Shown here piece by piece: positions 53,484-64,000 of a DNA stretch of 64,000 bases (position 1 is its first letter; every line of letters begins with the position of its first letter). Under the pieces are notes generated by a model that saw nothing but the letters and a program-made list of their open reading frames with translations, was not told where the DNA came from and did no database searches. This stretch comes from Gracilaria gracilis (lineage: Eukaryota; Rhodophyta; Florideophyceae; Gracilariales; Gracilariaceae), in assembly GCA_030374805.1 (NCBI GenBank), contig JARGSG010000213.1, positions 183,265 through 247,264 of the forward strand, read 5' to 3'. The translations under genes were made by a program, and so were the position numbers.

Positions 53484-56377
53484 CGAACGAAAGCGAATTC
53501 CGACTGGTAGTCACTTACGCTCTTTCTGTTGAAGCGAAGCAGGGCAATGACTTTGCATACCCACGGCGTCGGAAAGTTACAGTTGGGAGGAGGAGTTCCG
53601 TTCACGAGGACCGTGGAGAATTTTGGGGACTTCGAAGCGCCGAAAGATGTCGTGGCGAAAATCCGTTTACATAAAGGTACATCTGGCTCTCTCATTCTGA
53701 TGCATTGATGGTGACGGTCGTAATCATCTAACGACGGACAGAATCCACTGAGAATGTACGCAGAGTTCACGACGGTGATTCGAATATCATAAGGGTTGCC
53801 TACCGGTTGCAAAGTTTCAAGGCATAATTTGCGGAAGGGAGAGAGTGTATTGCGAGATATTTGGTTGATGAACTGCAATATCGGTTTCGAGAATAAGTCT
53901 TTGACAGATGACTAAGAGACGTTTGGATGTGATCGTAGATACTTGTCGGCTGTAATGAGTTCGAAGAGAGAGAAAGAGTTCCCGTCGCGAATCATGGTTG
54001 GACTGCGCTAAATGGAGGGGTTCATGGAGCTGGAAGACATGGAGAAGTGATTCCTTACTAACATCGAGTGCAAGAACTCTTGCCACTCCTGGATGGCATC
54101 CACTGTTTCCTTATGGGCCGTTGATCGTCGCCGAGAGGTACGGCGGTAGTGGTTCTTGAAGAGGAGGTGAGCATGCTCGTACACGCCGGCATCTGCAAAG
54201 TGAAGGCCTCCGTATCGGCGGATGTCGGGGATGATGTGGTCGAGGAGGTGCAACTTGAGAGTGCGGAGGTTGGAAGCCTGGTAAGGGCCCAGAATGGAGA
54301 CAGTTTGAGCCTTGAAGTTCTTGATCTGAGTTTCCAAATAGCGTATGCGATGTTCCGTCCATTCCGGAGTGGTGTGGTAATGGAGAACGTTGTTGAGGAG
54401 ATCGACGTAGGAAGTGAATACAATGGTGATTGGGGCGGAAGTTACTTCACCACAGCAGCGGTCGAAGAAGGCGCCAATGAAGGGGAATACCATGTCGAGG
54501 GCACGATAGTCTTTTGCTTCTAGCATGCCTCTGATACCGTCTGTGGTGAAGAATCCGTTGAGAGATTTCCCCATCTCTGACGTGGAGAAGTCAATGTGAA
54601 GCCCTGGAGCCGGAAAGGATCGTTCAATGTCTGCCAAGATGGAGTTAGCGTGGTTGAGCAGAGATATTCTGATGGATCTGAACGTCCTCCATTTTCCGTG
54701 AGAGTCGGCCGAAGTGTGAAGAGAATCGGATCTGAGGCGTTCGATGGTGGCGAGTTTGATGAGTTTGGAGATGCCTAGATGAAAGTTGTGAAGGGGCTCG
54801 AAGGACAAAATTGAATAAGGAGTGAGCAGAGGGGAGACGTTGAGAAGAGGATATGATTCCAGGAAGGAATGATATGGAGAGAGGGACATGGAGTGCAGAA
54901 GTTCGAACGCTTCATCTTTCAAGTTCCTTGCCACGCGTGGTTTGTGGGATTGGAGAGCGGAATCAGCCTTGAGAAGGAGGTCATTGTGCCTCTCCCTGGT
55001 TTTCGAGGTATGGGAAATGATTCGCTCTGTGAGAAGGGGTTGGTAGAGGTTGAGCTTTGAACGAGGAATGAGACATCGGTGGCAGGGCTTGCATGGCTTC
55101 GTACCATGAAGCACGGCTAGGATGTCCTTGGCTTCGGGGATGTCAGCACTGTAGTTGGAGATGACGGGATGGAACTGACGAAGGACTCCTTTAGCATCGC
55201 GGAAGGGGAAACGTTTTAGCCCGATATGGTACAGAGGTCTAAGGATGGTTTCGAAGGCCTCCTGGACGAGTTGCATGCGCACGATGCGGGTCATATTCGA
55301 GATTGCGGGGCCTATTTCCAAGGACTCTGTGTCAACAGAGAACGAAGTTGATGTGAAGGATGTGGGTATGTATCCGACGAGTGTGCAGTTCTGGGTGATG
55401 CATTTTCTGCGGAAGGAGTCCTTGAAATTGAGGAGGGTGATATGAAGAGGATAAGAAGTGACAGAGGAACTTTTCAAGGATGTGGAAGACTTATCTGAAT
55501 AGAGTTGAATGAGTCCGATGAAGGAGTCTGTACCGGTGATGCTGGGGTCGTGCCAGATGACGTCGGGATCTGGAGAATGCAGGATATGTTCCCTCATGGA
55601 AAGTACGACATGGTGGCCGAGATCGGAAGCCATGGGATGTGCGAATGAGAGTGTTCCAGCGCCGGAAGCTTGTTTGATTGGGTGGAAGAAAGCGTTTGTA
55701 TGGGATGCGAGACGGAGCTGCTGTAGAAGAACTTCAACGGGATCTCTGAGGTAGAGGGTGGGGGAGAAGTTACGGCTTTTGTCATGGATGATTCTGGAAG
55801 TAAAGCCGATGGAGCTAACTCTTTCTTCGAAGATTTTTGAGTGTAGTTTGAGGCATTCAGAAGCGGAGGTGATGGACGTCTGGAAGAGAGAGGGGGGAAA
55901 AGTGGACTGCTTGAGGATGTTGATAAGCTCGTCGGCGGAACGCTTACCCAATTTTGTGGCGATAGAGGATATGTAGGTTACGAGGTTCTGTATGTGTTCT
56001 TTCTGAGAGGGAGGTGAGGTAGAGATGGCGTTACCAGAGCCTGTGGAAGGGGACTGAGAGGAGAGTGGATGGTGGGGGCTGAGTATATGTGCCGCGTCGG
56101 ATGAGCGTATGGAGAGAGCGAGCTGTTCCTGGTGATAGGGGTCGTCGTCTGCCAGTGCTACATTATCTGAGGGGCGGTTAGAGGGAGTAGATAAAGGGGG
56201 TTTGGTGTTATGGAGCATGCGACGTTTGGTTCGTGGGGGTAAGTGGGAACCTCGATGAGGAGTGGGGTTGAGAAAAGGGTTTGGGTCATTTTTGTGCCTA
56301 CATCGTTTCTGATGTTGAGCGAGGGAGGCCAGGGAATGTGTATGATATGAGCAGCGGGGGAAGCAGCACACGTGCAT
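53484..56377 (-). pseudogene. Plavaka-type transposase, nearly intact
   Basis: The start chosen is the ATG at 56375-56377 (MHVCCFPRCSYHTHS), because it opens a zinc-finger-like CFPRC...HQKRC segment typical of Plavaka proteins. The frame is then open for about 790 codons to a TAG at 54007-54009. It covers PDVIWHDPSITGTDSFIGLI, SYPLHITLLNFKDSFRRKC, TLVGYIPTSF, ISNYSADIPEAKDIL, the CKPCHRC Cys cluster, SILSFEPLHNFHLGISKLIK and LDMVFPFIGAFFDRCC. The same frame continues past that TAG and another at 53912-53914 into a domain shared with the copy at 43549. Homology ends abruptly at about 53484, where gypsy sequence begins. Plavaka elements are best known from fungi and form a branch of the CACTA-related transposons. 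Confidence 0.85.
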
Positions 56378-56784
56378 GACAAGATGGGATGGGATGAAGC
56401 GGGGTGAAGAGGGGTGAAGTTGGGAGGTTTGTTGGTTGCAGGGGAAAGGATGCGGAGATGCTGCACCGAAGATATCCTGCTGGCGCACGCTGCAGGGGAG
56501 AGTATAAAGATGCTTGGTGAAAACGCCACCAAGCACGTGATGATTTGCGTACTCTTCGTGCAGTCTTTCATGGTGGGTGGCATTCGAGAATATATGAAGC
56601 CTAACTTTGAAATTTGGCCACGTGTGTAGTAAAGCGCCGGCGTAGATGTTGAGAAGCGTGAAGCGAAAAGCGTTGCGCAATCGCGGGCGTAATCTGCATC
56701 ACATGTCTGTTCGAGCTTGACTCTCACTGCTTCTCAGAATTGCGTGCAGCGCGGCAGATCTTCACAACGAAGGTTTGTGACGTT

Positions 56785-57090
56785 CGTTGGAGGTACGTTG
56801 ACGCCTAGTGCTTTCACTTGGCGAGCATGTGGGATACTGACTGAAAGTGTTGCACTTGTGATTTGTGTGCGACACTATGCGTGCGATGGTGCCCTCATCT
56901 GGTGAGTACTTTGCGGAATGGCGAAGTCTCGGTCGTTGGAGGTACGTTGAAGCCTAGCGGTTTCACTTGGCGAGCATGCGGGATACTGACAGAAAAATGT
57001 TGCGCTTGTGAATTGTGTGCGAAACGAAGCTTGCGATGGTGCCCTCGGGCGACTTGTTGCTCCCATCCTGCAACCAATTGCCTCCCTCGT
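56785..57090 (+). repeat. Two tandem copies of an about 148-bp unit
   Basis: Copies start near 56785 and 56933 with cgttggaggtacgttg. They share the gcctag...tttcacttggcgagcatg and gggatactgac blocks and a gcgatggtgccctc end. The following segment (cgggcgacttgttgctccc) also recurs at about 57202. Confidence 0.75.
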
Positions 57091-57290
57091 CCAAGTCGCT
57101 CGTGCCACTCAAAGTGCTCTACTTTTTTGTGACAATCACCTTATAACCAAGTTGGTTGTAAGCTGATTGTGACAATAAAAGAGAGCACATCGCGTCGTCT
57201 CGGGCGACTTGTTGCTCCCCTCCTGCAACCGATTGCCTCCCTCGGTTGTGGCAGGTGTGCAATAACTCGCTTGAGACGAGATTGGTTTTT

Positions 57291-57930
57291 GGTGCCGTGT
57301 ACGTGACGAGGTAAGCGCGAGATGTGAAGTGCTCATGTTCTGGTGTGTATGCTAACTGCAAAGTGTTTGATGCATATGTGCAAAATGCTTATGACGGTAC
57401 GATGTGTATGTTTGAGAGTATTAGCAGAATTGGAAACACATGGTAAGTGTGCACTTTGTTGAGGTGCCGTGTACGTGACGAGGTAAGTGCGAGACGTGAA
57501 GTGTTCATGTTCTGGTTTCTATGCTAACTGCAAGTGTTTGATGCGTATGTGCAACATGTTTATGACGGTAGGATGTGTATGTTTGAGGGGAGTACCACAC
57601 AAATCTCATATGCATATACACTTTTTTCGGGTTCGGGGAAGGACACTGGCTATGCCGGGATCATCCTGCTAGTCAGACTAATAAGATGATTCGGGTATAA
57701 CCAATGATCTTTTCCTGAACCCGAACAATGTGCATATGCATATGAGCACTTTGTTGAGGTGCCGTGTACGTGACGAAGTAAGTGCGAGATATGAAGTGTT
57801 CATGTTCTGGTGTGTGTGCTAACTGCGAAGTGCTTGATGCGTATGTGCAAGATGCTTGTTACGGTGCGAAGTGTATGTTTGAGGGTAGTACCAGAATTGA
57901 AAACGCATGGTAAGTGTGCACTTTCTTCAG
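57291..57930 (+). repeat. Three direct copies of an about 170-bp unit
   Basis: Copies start near 57291, 57463 and 57758 with ggtgccgtgtacgtgacga. They share tgttctggt, gctaactgc and tgtatgtttgag blocks and end near gtgcactttgttga. The middle copy is interrupted by a palindromic insertion. Confidence 0.85.
57605..57746. mobile_element. MITE-like element with about 38-bp inverted ends
   Basis: The arms begin ctcatatgcatatacac and end gtgcatatgcatatgag and continue with a gggttcggggaa / ttcctgaaccc pair. The insertion is absent from the other two copies of the surrounding 170-bp repeat, which supports a real insertion event. No coding capacity. Confidence 0.7.
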
Positions 57931-58195
57931 GTTGGAGGAGCGAACAGTGACTAACAGGATATGTGAGTAGCGTGTGTTCGTGGATGTGTAGAAATGGTGA
58001 GGGGACTTGGATCAGTGTTGGAGGCATGAATTGGGGAGTTGAAATGTTTTCTGGGAGGTGGAGAGGGCGATGGATGGCGAGGTAAGTCCGTTCTTTGCTG
58101 AGTCAGGAAGAACGAAGAGACTAACAAAAGGAATGTTTATTTCGATTCCATTGATCGGAACAGCTGAATGAGTTAGTTGCTTCTTTTACGTGATA

Positions 58196-58298
58196 GAGGC
58201 TTGATGGATGAGTTCAGTGTGTTCAAAAATCTTTTCGGGGAAGCAGCCTGCTTCCCCCAAAAGATTGTGGAACACGCTCAACTCACCCATCAAGCCTC
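58196..58298. repeat. 103-bp long-armed foldback
   Basis: The outer arms gaggcttgatggatgagt / actcacccatcaagcctc and the inner arms aatcttttcggggaagcag / ctgcttcccccaaaagatt form one continuous hairpin with almost no loop and few mismatches. It could be a MITE or the template of a hairpin RNA. Confidence 0.8.
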
Positions 58299-58321
58299 AC
58301 TCTGAGAGTGACTGACAAATT

Positions 58322-58789
58322 GTGTATTTTGCGCTCTGGATATGTGAAATTGTTGCAGATATGGGTTGTTCGGCGACTGTTTTCTTTTCCCTGAGCCATT
58401 GGAGATGTTTGGGACAAGGTAGTACCATGTCTCAAACATCTTCACAAGCTCAAGCAACAGAAACAAGTCCCAATAGTATTGGCTTTGGAGAAGTGCGTTT
58501 TGAGCGCAGCGAGAGAGTGGCATTTTTTCTATGCGGTATTGTTTGCGATGCATTACAGGGCTTTTGTGAACATGTATGGATGTGTTATGGAGCGGGCTTT
58601 CATTATCGTGGGTGAGAACGAAGGTGCGGATCGAACACAAGCGGGATTCTGGCGATTTATGATGCGTTTCGTTCGCTGTTGGAGATTCTGCGAAACTACA
58701 ATACTGCAGCGAAAACATCCATGTTTGCTAGAATGGGACATGCATCCTTATTTGGGACCGGTGCGTCGGCTGGACCGATAAACTGGTGA
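58322..58789 (+). pseudogene. Short unidentified gene beside an element terminus
   Basis: One frame runs from 58322 to a stop at 58787, interrupted by a TGA at 58613. Its best-looking part is the C-terminus (AFRSLLEILRNYNTAAKTSM, then FARMGHASLFGTGA). It ends about 225 bp before a terminal motif at 59015, mirroring the coiled-coil gene that ends about 260 bp from the giant-element terminus. No family is recognised. Confidence 0.35.
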
Positions 58790-59028
58790 TACTAGCAAAC
58801 TGGTAGATATGGATGTTAGTTCTACGGTTCTAGCAACTTTCTGATATCCTAGTAATAGATTGTAGGTTGGAAAACGACATTAGTATTACAACCAGTAAAT
58901 CCTGCAAAACATGGAGTTCACTCTAGTTTTTCGTCCAGTGCAAACTTCCAAAAATCGCAATTTAACATATGAAATACTAGCATTTTCAAACTGCGATTTT
59001 TGGACTGCAAACTGGCATTCCGAGAACA
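58790..59028 (+). mobile_element. End of an element related to the giant element
   Basis: The region contains several ctagca/actagc subterminal motifs and a perfect 12-bp inverted pair (ccaaaaatcgca at 58948 and tgcgatttttgg at 58992). It closes with gcattccgagaaca at 59015-59028, the terminal motif of the palindrome arms. It may be a solo end or a related, otherwise deleted element. Confidence 0.5.
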
Positions 59029-60060
59029 TAGGTAGTACCTAAAGACACGTCTGAATCAGAGCTTTCGTTTCGTATCATTTATCCTTCACTCCGTGTGCAG
59101 CTCGAGTAGATTGAATGTAAAACGGGAACAAGAATATAGTTTTTCGTTTGTTGAAAAATGTACAGAGTCATTCTGAATTGTACGAAACTCGGCTGGGTCC
59201 TCAAGAGAAGTATTATGAAAGGAATTAAAAGTACTTTATCTATAAGTAGTAAATCGAGCGCTATCGGTAATTACTTTTCTCTTAAAGGCTGCTTCAAATT
59301 CCTTATGCTCGGCAAAAGTGCAAACATTCGCTATGTTTAAGTGCGAGAAATAACAGTTTCCCATTTAGGTTTAGATATAATTTTTATATCTTTCTAAACA
59401 TTAACCGTATTTGCTCTGAGTCTCCAACCCTTAACGCGTTTACTTTAAAGGATCACAGTAAATTCGCGTGATACGTATAGAACATTTGGAGCCATCAACA
59501 TGTTTCGATAATATGTTCGCGAACAAATTTGTGAAGTTCGCTCACAAGGTGCCAAAAGCATAATTTACTTCGTGAAATAAAGTGACTAGCTTACCAAGGT
59601 CTATAAACAACGGTAAGCCGCTGACGGTATCTGTGTGTAGACAAGACATAATCAAACCAATTTGAACTACATCTTCTCGTACACCACATGTAGTACGGAA
59701 GTATCAATCTTATGTAATGCACGTTAGGAAGTCAAACACCCTTGCCACTAGCATACACTGCGGTTACAGCAACATTGTTGCAGCAATAACGTGAACCAAA
59801 AAGCTCACTGCCAAAGCAGTGTTTGCAGAACAACAAATTCAGAGGCTCTATGGAGGCCTGCAGTGAGTTGCGGACGCAACCAGTGCTACAAACGTTGCAT
59901 AGACCAGCGACTTCAAGCGCTCGTGACCGTTGTGTTGCACACTTGAGAGGTTTCATTTCTGGCTTATGTTGGCTTATAAATAAAGATCAGGTTCGTATCT
60001 TCGACATCATGGCAGTGTATCCAACGCCAACATCCTTGTAGTCCTCATCACGGACATACC
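59029..60060. other. AT-rich stretch without recognised genes
   Basis: Only short frames are present. No RNA gene or transposon signature is visible. Confidence 0.4.
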
Positions 60061-60148
60061 ATGCCCACTGCGACCAAAAAAGGCAAGCGTAAAAGACTTA
60101 CGGCCAATTCAAACGCCGTAAAGCTTCTGAAGTTGAAGCTTCAAACTG

Positions 60149-60964
60149 ATGAGTTCAGTGGCACAGAAAAGGCAGAAAAGGTTGTGGCGTTCAGACCAAT
60201 GCTTTCAGGAACTCAAGTTAGATACATTCCGTAGCTGCTACAATCGGGTGAAGAAGAGCTTGGGGCTCCTATTGAAAGGTAAGAATCTAAAACACGTTGT
60301 ACTTCCGTCTTCTGCTAACCAACACCTTTACCTTGAAGATCCTAGTGCCAACATTATACCACGAGCAAGTGTTGATATTCGTAAGAATCAAGAGCCCCTT
60401 TCCTCCCATTCTGATTTAATGGGTTCGGATGATGGTAGCTCCAGTGAACTACAGTCGAGTTCAGCGAATTTAAACCGGTGGTTGTTGTTCGATGCTTTGG
60501 ATTGGAGACCTTTCTATTTACTTTTTGAATGGAAGAAACCACATTCTACGACGAAGCGTATCTCTGCTGCAGTTCTGATGCCCTCTGGCATTCAGAGAAG
60601 AGATTTCTACGTTCAGATTGTGGATAATCGTTTCTTGGAGGTTAAGGTTCATGCTCCTCGAGCCATGGTGTACGTTGAAATTCTGCATGAAAAATGGTTA
60701 ACGAACCCTGCGATAAAGTATAACGAACATCATCCGGAAGAGTTAGGATTTGAAGAAGCATTGAAGAATTTGAGAGAACATAAGAGGGACAGAGTGCTTT
60801 GTACAACAAAAACACCTTTACCGTTTCGTGTGGAACCGGTTTTTGAATCAGAAAATTTACGATTCAACTGCGGGTCCATTGTTTTTGATGTTCGTCTACG
60901 TGCAGCAGCGGAAACGTACGCCCATGGGGGCCAAAATACCGATGAATTTGTGTTGGTCAATTAA
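60149..60964 (+). CDS. Hypothetical protein with a possible CS/Hsp20-like beta domain
   Basis: The open frame is 271 codons. A basic N-terminus and Ser-rich linker (about 60-110) precede a globular region (RRDFYVQIVDNRFLEVKV, then VEILHEKWL) whose alternating pattern suggests a beta-sandwich like CS/Hsp20 folds. A conserved-looking C-terminus follows (KTPLPFRVEPVF, IVFDVRLRA). A basic frame at 60061-60235 (MPTATKKGKRKRL) in another phase may be the true 5' end if a frame change near 60180 is allowed. I do not recognise the family with certainty. It may be transposon-associated. Confidence 0.5.
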   Translation: MSSVAQKRQKRLWRSDQCFQELKLDTFRSCYNRVKKSLGLLLKGKNLKHVVLPSSANQHLYLEDPSANIIPRASVDIRKNQEPLSSHSDLMGSDDGSSSELQSSSANLNRWLLFDALDWRPFYLLFEWKKPHSTTKRISAAVLMPSGIQRRDFYVQIVDNRFLEVKVHAPRAMVYVEILHEKWLTNPAIKYNEHHPEELGFEEALKNLREHKRDRVLCTTKTPLPFRVEPVFESENLRFNCGSIVFDVRLRAAAETYAHGGQNTDEFVLVN

Positions 60965-61284
60965 CGCACTATATGTTATAATGCTTCCAACGTTACGTAT
61001 TAGCATTGCAGTAAACAAAATAATACATTGAAATATGCTTTCTATGTTGCCAAGGACTTTACCGCGCGTAATCCACTCGTTTTCTTCCTTACCAATACCA
61101 TTTGGATCAGCTCCCTCTGTCTATATTGAAGATATTGAAGTTTGTATTTGAGAACAATTACTTATGTCACTTCTACGTCATAGAGTAGTACTGTTCTTTA
61201 TTTCTATTTTACAATAATTTGTTTATTGAGATCATTAACTGGTGTCTATTCTGTCTTCGTTACAGGATTAAAAGATATATGGTG

Positions 61285-61917
61285 TGTATGCTACGGCAAA
61301 TTGTAGTGCAATGCCCCAAAGGGGAAAGAACCACGAAGACGTTCGGGATCTTCCTCTCACGAGGTAGCACAGCAAGCAGAACCCTTCCAGGGGATGACAC
61401 GACTGAGTCGGTTTGTAAGGCCGAGGCCACCCTTCACGCCAGGCGTAGGAAGGTAAACCTGAAGGTTGGATCCGTGTAAACGGTGTGTGTGTATCCTCAG
61501 ATGAGGCGGTGTTTCCACAGGGGTGGCAAGCGTGGCCGAGTGCCACCACAAGCCGCGGGTCGCGGAGAACAACCCAAAAAGAAAGGGGAAAGGAAAAGGG
61601 AAAGGAGAGACGAAGGGAAATCCACAAGACGTGGTGAACGATACGGCAAAGCCGGGAAATGCCTTATACAAGGGCGAAACGCGACAGCGGTTGGTATAAT
61701 ACTCCCAAACTGGGTTCCTTTAGAGGACGCAGGGTGGTTAGACTACCGTATGCTACGGAACCTTCCTCCTGATGGAGATAGAGGCGCTCGTAGGCGTGAA
61801 GTCTAGAGCCGACACCCTGGTTGGGGGAGGTTTACTGGGTGCGGCGGCAGGGTCGCCGGCGCACTAAGTAGTGGCGCTCTCCCCAAAGGGAATTAAATAA
61901 ACTAACTAAATTGACCC
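61285..61917 (+). repeat. About 640-bp direct repeat, copy 1
   Basis: It starts at tgtagtgcaatgcccc and has a purine tract near 61567-61618. It shares aagtctagagccga near 61800 and attaaataaactaa...aaattgac at its end with the copy at 62170. GC-rich, with many short complementary segments but no convincing protein. It could be a pair of LTR-like ends or a structured non-coding repeat. Confidence 0.5.
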
Positions 61918-62169
61918 ACATGCAGTGGTAATTATCCACCCTGTGTGGCACAACCTCCACGTGTATGTGGCCAACCTCCTGCACTCCACGTTTCACACGG
62001 ACTTACCCACTCTAGTGGTCGCCACCCTATTCATATAGGTAGCTACCCGGTTCACCGGAATTATGAACAAGTCCCCACAGAATCCCCTCACGAGGGCGTT
62101 GCTCTACACAAATGGTTTGATTAAGATAAAGATCATAGCTTTCTCTGCTTATTTCGGTTTGTATTGGTG

Positions 62170-62813
62170 TAGTGCAAAACCCAGTGATGGGAAGTACACT
62201 AAAGGTGTCCGAAGCCTTGCTCCCTGGGGAGGTAGACTCGGCGGAAGAGCCCTCCGTCACACGGATAATGCGGGTGTAAGACCGCCCGGTGTACGGGATA
62301 TACCTACGGAGGTAAGAAAGAACGGGGCTTGGGGTATCCGAAAGTGGAGAATGACAGCGATGAGATCGTGAACCGATAGAAACCCTAGAACGAAAAGGGG
62401 AAAATGAAAGGGAAAAACAGAGGAGGAAACCCCCGCGGGGCGTGCGACAAGCGGCAACAGACCCGGCGGCGGGTGACGGCAATGTGTATTAAGCCCACGC
62501 GGCAAAGATCTCTATACAGAGTCGGTAGGTCCACCTGTTATAGGTAAGCAGATAGCTGCACAAATACATATACGTACGATCCGGTAATCGGAGTTAAGCC
62601 CGAGGGCAAAGAATATAACAAGTCAGATATGCCTGAAAGATCCCGAGGGATAGAGCGATTCCGTACCGAACGCGGTGACCCTCCTGGTGGAGTTGTACAC
62701 TTCGCGAAGGCGAAAAAGTCCAGAGCCGAACTCGGTTACCCTTTACTCAAGGTGGAGGTGACCGCGAGGTCACCTCATATATCGTAACCGATAATTAAAC
62801 TATAAATTGACTA
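62170..62813 (+). repeat. About 640-bp direct repeat, copy 2
   Basis: It parallels copy 1: tgtagtgcaaaaccc start, purine tract at 62390-62432, cggcaaag block, aagtccagagccga near 62720 and ataattaaactataaattgac end. A strong hairpin (aggtgacc gcga ggtcacct) lies near 62756-62776. The 250 bp between the copies (61918-62169) contain no gene. Confidence 0.5.
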
Positions 62814-63369
62814 GAATAATTAATCTAGTGCACGCCTATGCAGGCTTCTACACGTGGTGTACGTGAGTGCCATGCGGCAGCTGCCACACTAAATTCAACA
62901 AACGAAACAATTATCTCTGTGAACAGACCCAAAATTCCCCACGTGTACACACGACCAACTAGTCCAAATCCCACACCTTGGCCAACCCTTCGGGTACCAC
63001 TTACCATTTCCGTCAGAATATTCCCATGATTGGGCCAGCATTCATAGCATTCCTGACACGGATCAACCTCGTTCTGCGAGTATATGAATGTCATCATCGA
63101 CACAACTCGCGAAAACGCGTTGTCCTACAATTGGTCATGAAATACATATTAAATTCATTTTGGATATCAGGTAGACGTTTATTCTGCGGCTTTTGGGCTC
63201 TACAATTCATATTCCTGTTTACAAAGGTTCTACATATATTCACATCCTGCCAATCTATGATTCTCGTTTTCTGATGTACTTCGAATACAATCAGAAAGGT
63301 TACGTATTTTCCAAGCCGAAAATATATTCCCGAAAGCTCTTGTAGTGAAACTATACTCTGTACAGGTAC
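62814..63369. other. No gene recognised
   Basis: The stretch holds several cacgtg motifs near 62855 and 62940, but no convincing frame or repeat. Confidence 0.35.
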
Positions 63370-64000
63370 TACAGTGATGTTCAAAAGTATACGAACGGGT
63401 TTTGTTTTCCAGTTGTCCTACGCTTATAGGCACTTTCAAAAAAGAACTTTGTGCACGTACACTCCTACACAAAGCCTCATTAAATGGAACAGTCTGTGAG
63501 AAAAGCTACCGTAGACTTGCCTCATAAAGTTTAAAACAAAATAAAGGTATCAATGCAAAAGTATACGACCGATTACAAAAAATGGCGCGCAAACGCATGC
63601 AAACAAACCCAATACAACGTAGGATAGTATAGACTTTGCACATCTCATAGTAGACTTTCTTGAAGAGCGCAAACCCAATTGACGCCAAACAACACTATGC
63701 CCAGAGGCAAGCAGCTCACAACAGACGAAAAAGCCTAGATTCGGGCACTTCGGGCCTCCAATCTCTCCCTACAAAAAAAATTGCTACACAACTTAAGTGC
63801 TCCAAATCAGCAGTACACGACTATATAAAGCGAGAAAGGCGTGGAATTACGAAGAAGCGAACGGGTAGGCCTCGAAAACTCACACCCACACGACGAACGC
63901 GAAATAAAGAGGACACTTTCCAAGGATTCTTGCTCAGCTTCTATTATCGAAAATGATTTAAATCTTCGTGTCATCAGGAGGTCTACAGTAACTCGTGCTA
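63370..64000 (+). mobile_element. Tc1/mariner element, 5' part, cut by window edge
   Basis: A TA dinucleotide at 63370-63371 is followed by cagtgatgttcaaaagtat, which closely resembles Tc1/mariner terminal inverted repeats. A related aaaagtatacgacc motif recurs at 63557. The transposase start lies 325 bp further in. Confidence 0.75.
63697..64000 (+). pseudogene. Tc1/mariner transposase N-terminus
   Basis: The frame starts at the ATG of 63697 with MPRGKQLTTDEKA and contains a paired-type helix-turn-helix (KKIATQLKCSKSAVHDYIK), then the TGRPRKLTP linker between the two DNA-binding subdomains. An in-frame TAG at 63736-63738 and a frame change near 63897 break it. After the shift the second subdomain continues (LNLRVIRRSTVTRA) to the window edge. 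The catalytic DDE domain lies beyond the window. Confidence 0.8.

Noticed and set aside
62170-62813. Group II intron remnant
   Set aside because: Some short motifs recall group II introns, but I could not find a proper domain V or the 5' boundary, and no intron-encoded protein is present.
1-64000. tRNA or rRNA genes
   Set aside because: I looked for tRNA arm patterns and rRNA-like conserved stretches by eye and found none I could support.

Overview
The window reads as nuclear DNA of a eukaryote. Two eukaryote-specific housekeeping families are present (Rav1/DMXL, the WD-repeat regulator of the V-ATPase, and Rad9, a subunit of the 9-1-1 checkpoint clamp). The rest is transposable elements: copia-type and gypsy-type LTR elements, two tnp2/CACTA-type elements, two Plavaka-type transposases and a Tc1/mariner element. 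Coding stretches are long and look intron-poor. An alga is my guess, possibly a red alga, but nothing here proves the lineage. I saw no rRNA, tRNA or CRISPR array.

Layout. 1-13562 is a large imperfect palindrome: two 3.2-kb inverted arms (1-3166 and 10404-13562) around a 7.2-kb spacer that holds a decayed copia-type element on the minus strand. The arms are the terminal part of a large mobile element whose right-hand copy continues to about 25330. From its terminus inward that copy carries: a coiled-coil gene; a ketopantoate-reductase-like dehydrogenase; a long minus-strand gene with a ParB-like domain and a 2-oxoglutarate/Fe(II) dioxygenase-like domain; a 1.6-kb array of hairpins and tandem repeats; a plus-strand gene combining a DPPY-type DNA methyltransferase with a SET domain; and a repeat-rich coiled-coil gene. 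This suggests a mobile chromatin/DNA-modification cassette, and it is the most interesting part of the window.

25.5-35 kb is a host island: a degenerate Rav1 gene (minus), a Cys-rich secreted ORF (plus) and a degenerate Rad9 gene (plus). 35-57 kb is a transposon graveyard: tnp2 plus its divergent partner ORF (intact), a Plavaka fragment, an inverted second tnp2/partner pair (tnp2 broken), a gypsy fragment, and a nearly intact Plavaka transposase. 56.8-64 kb holds tandem repeats, a MITE, a foldback hairpin, a second element end sharing the giant element's terminal motif, a hypothetical gene, a pair of about 640-bp direct repeats, and the start of a Tc1/mariner element cut by the window edge.

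Many genes are single long frames broken by isolated in-frame stop codons and a few frameshifts. I call these pseudogenes, but the pattern is reported separately because domain homology continues straight through several of the stops.
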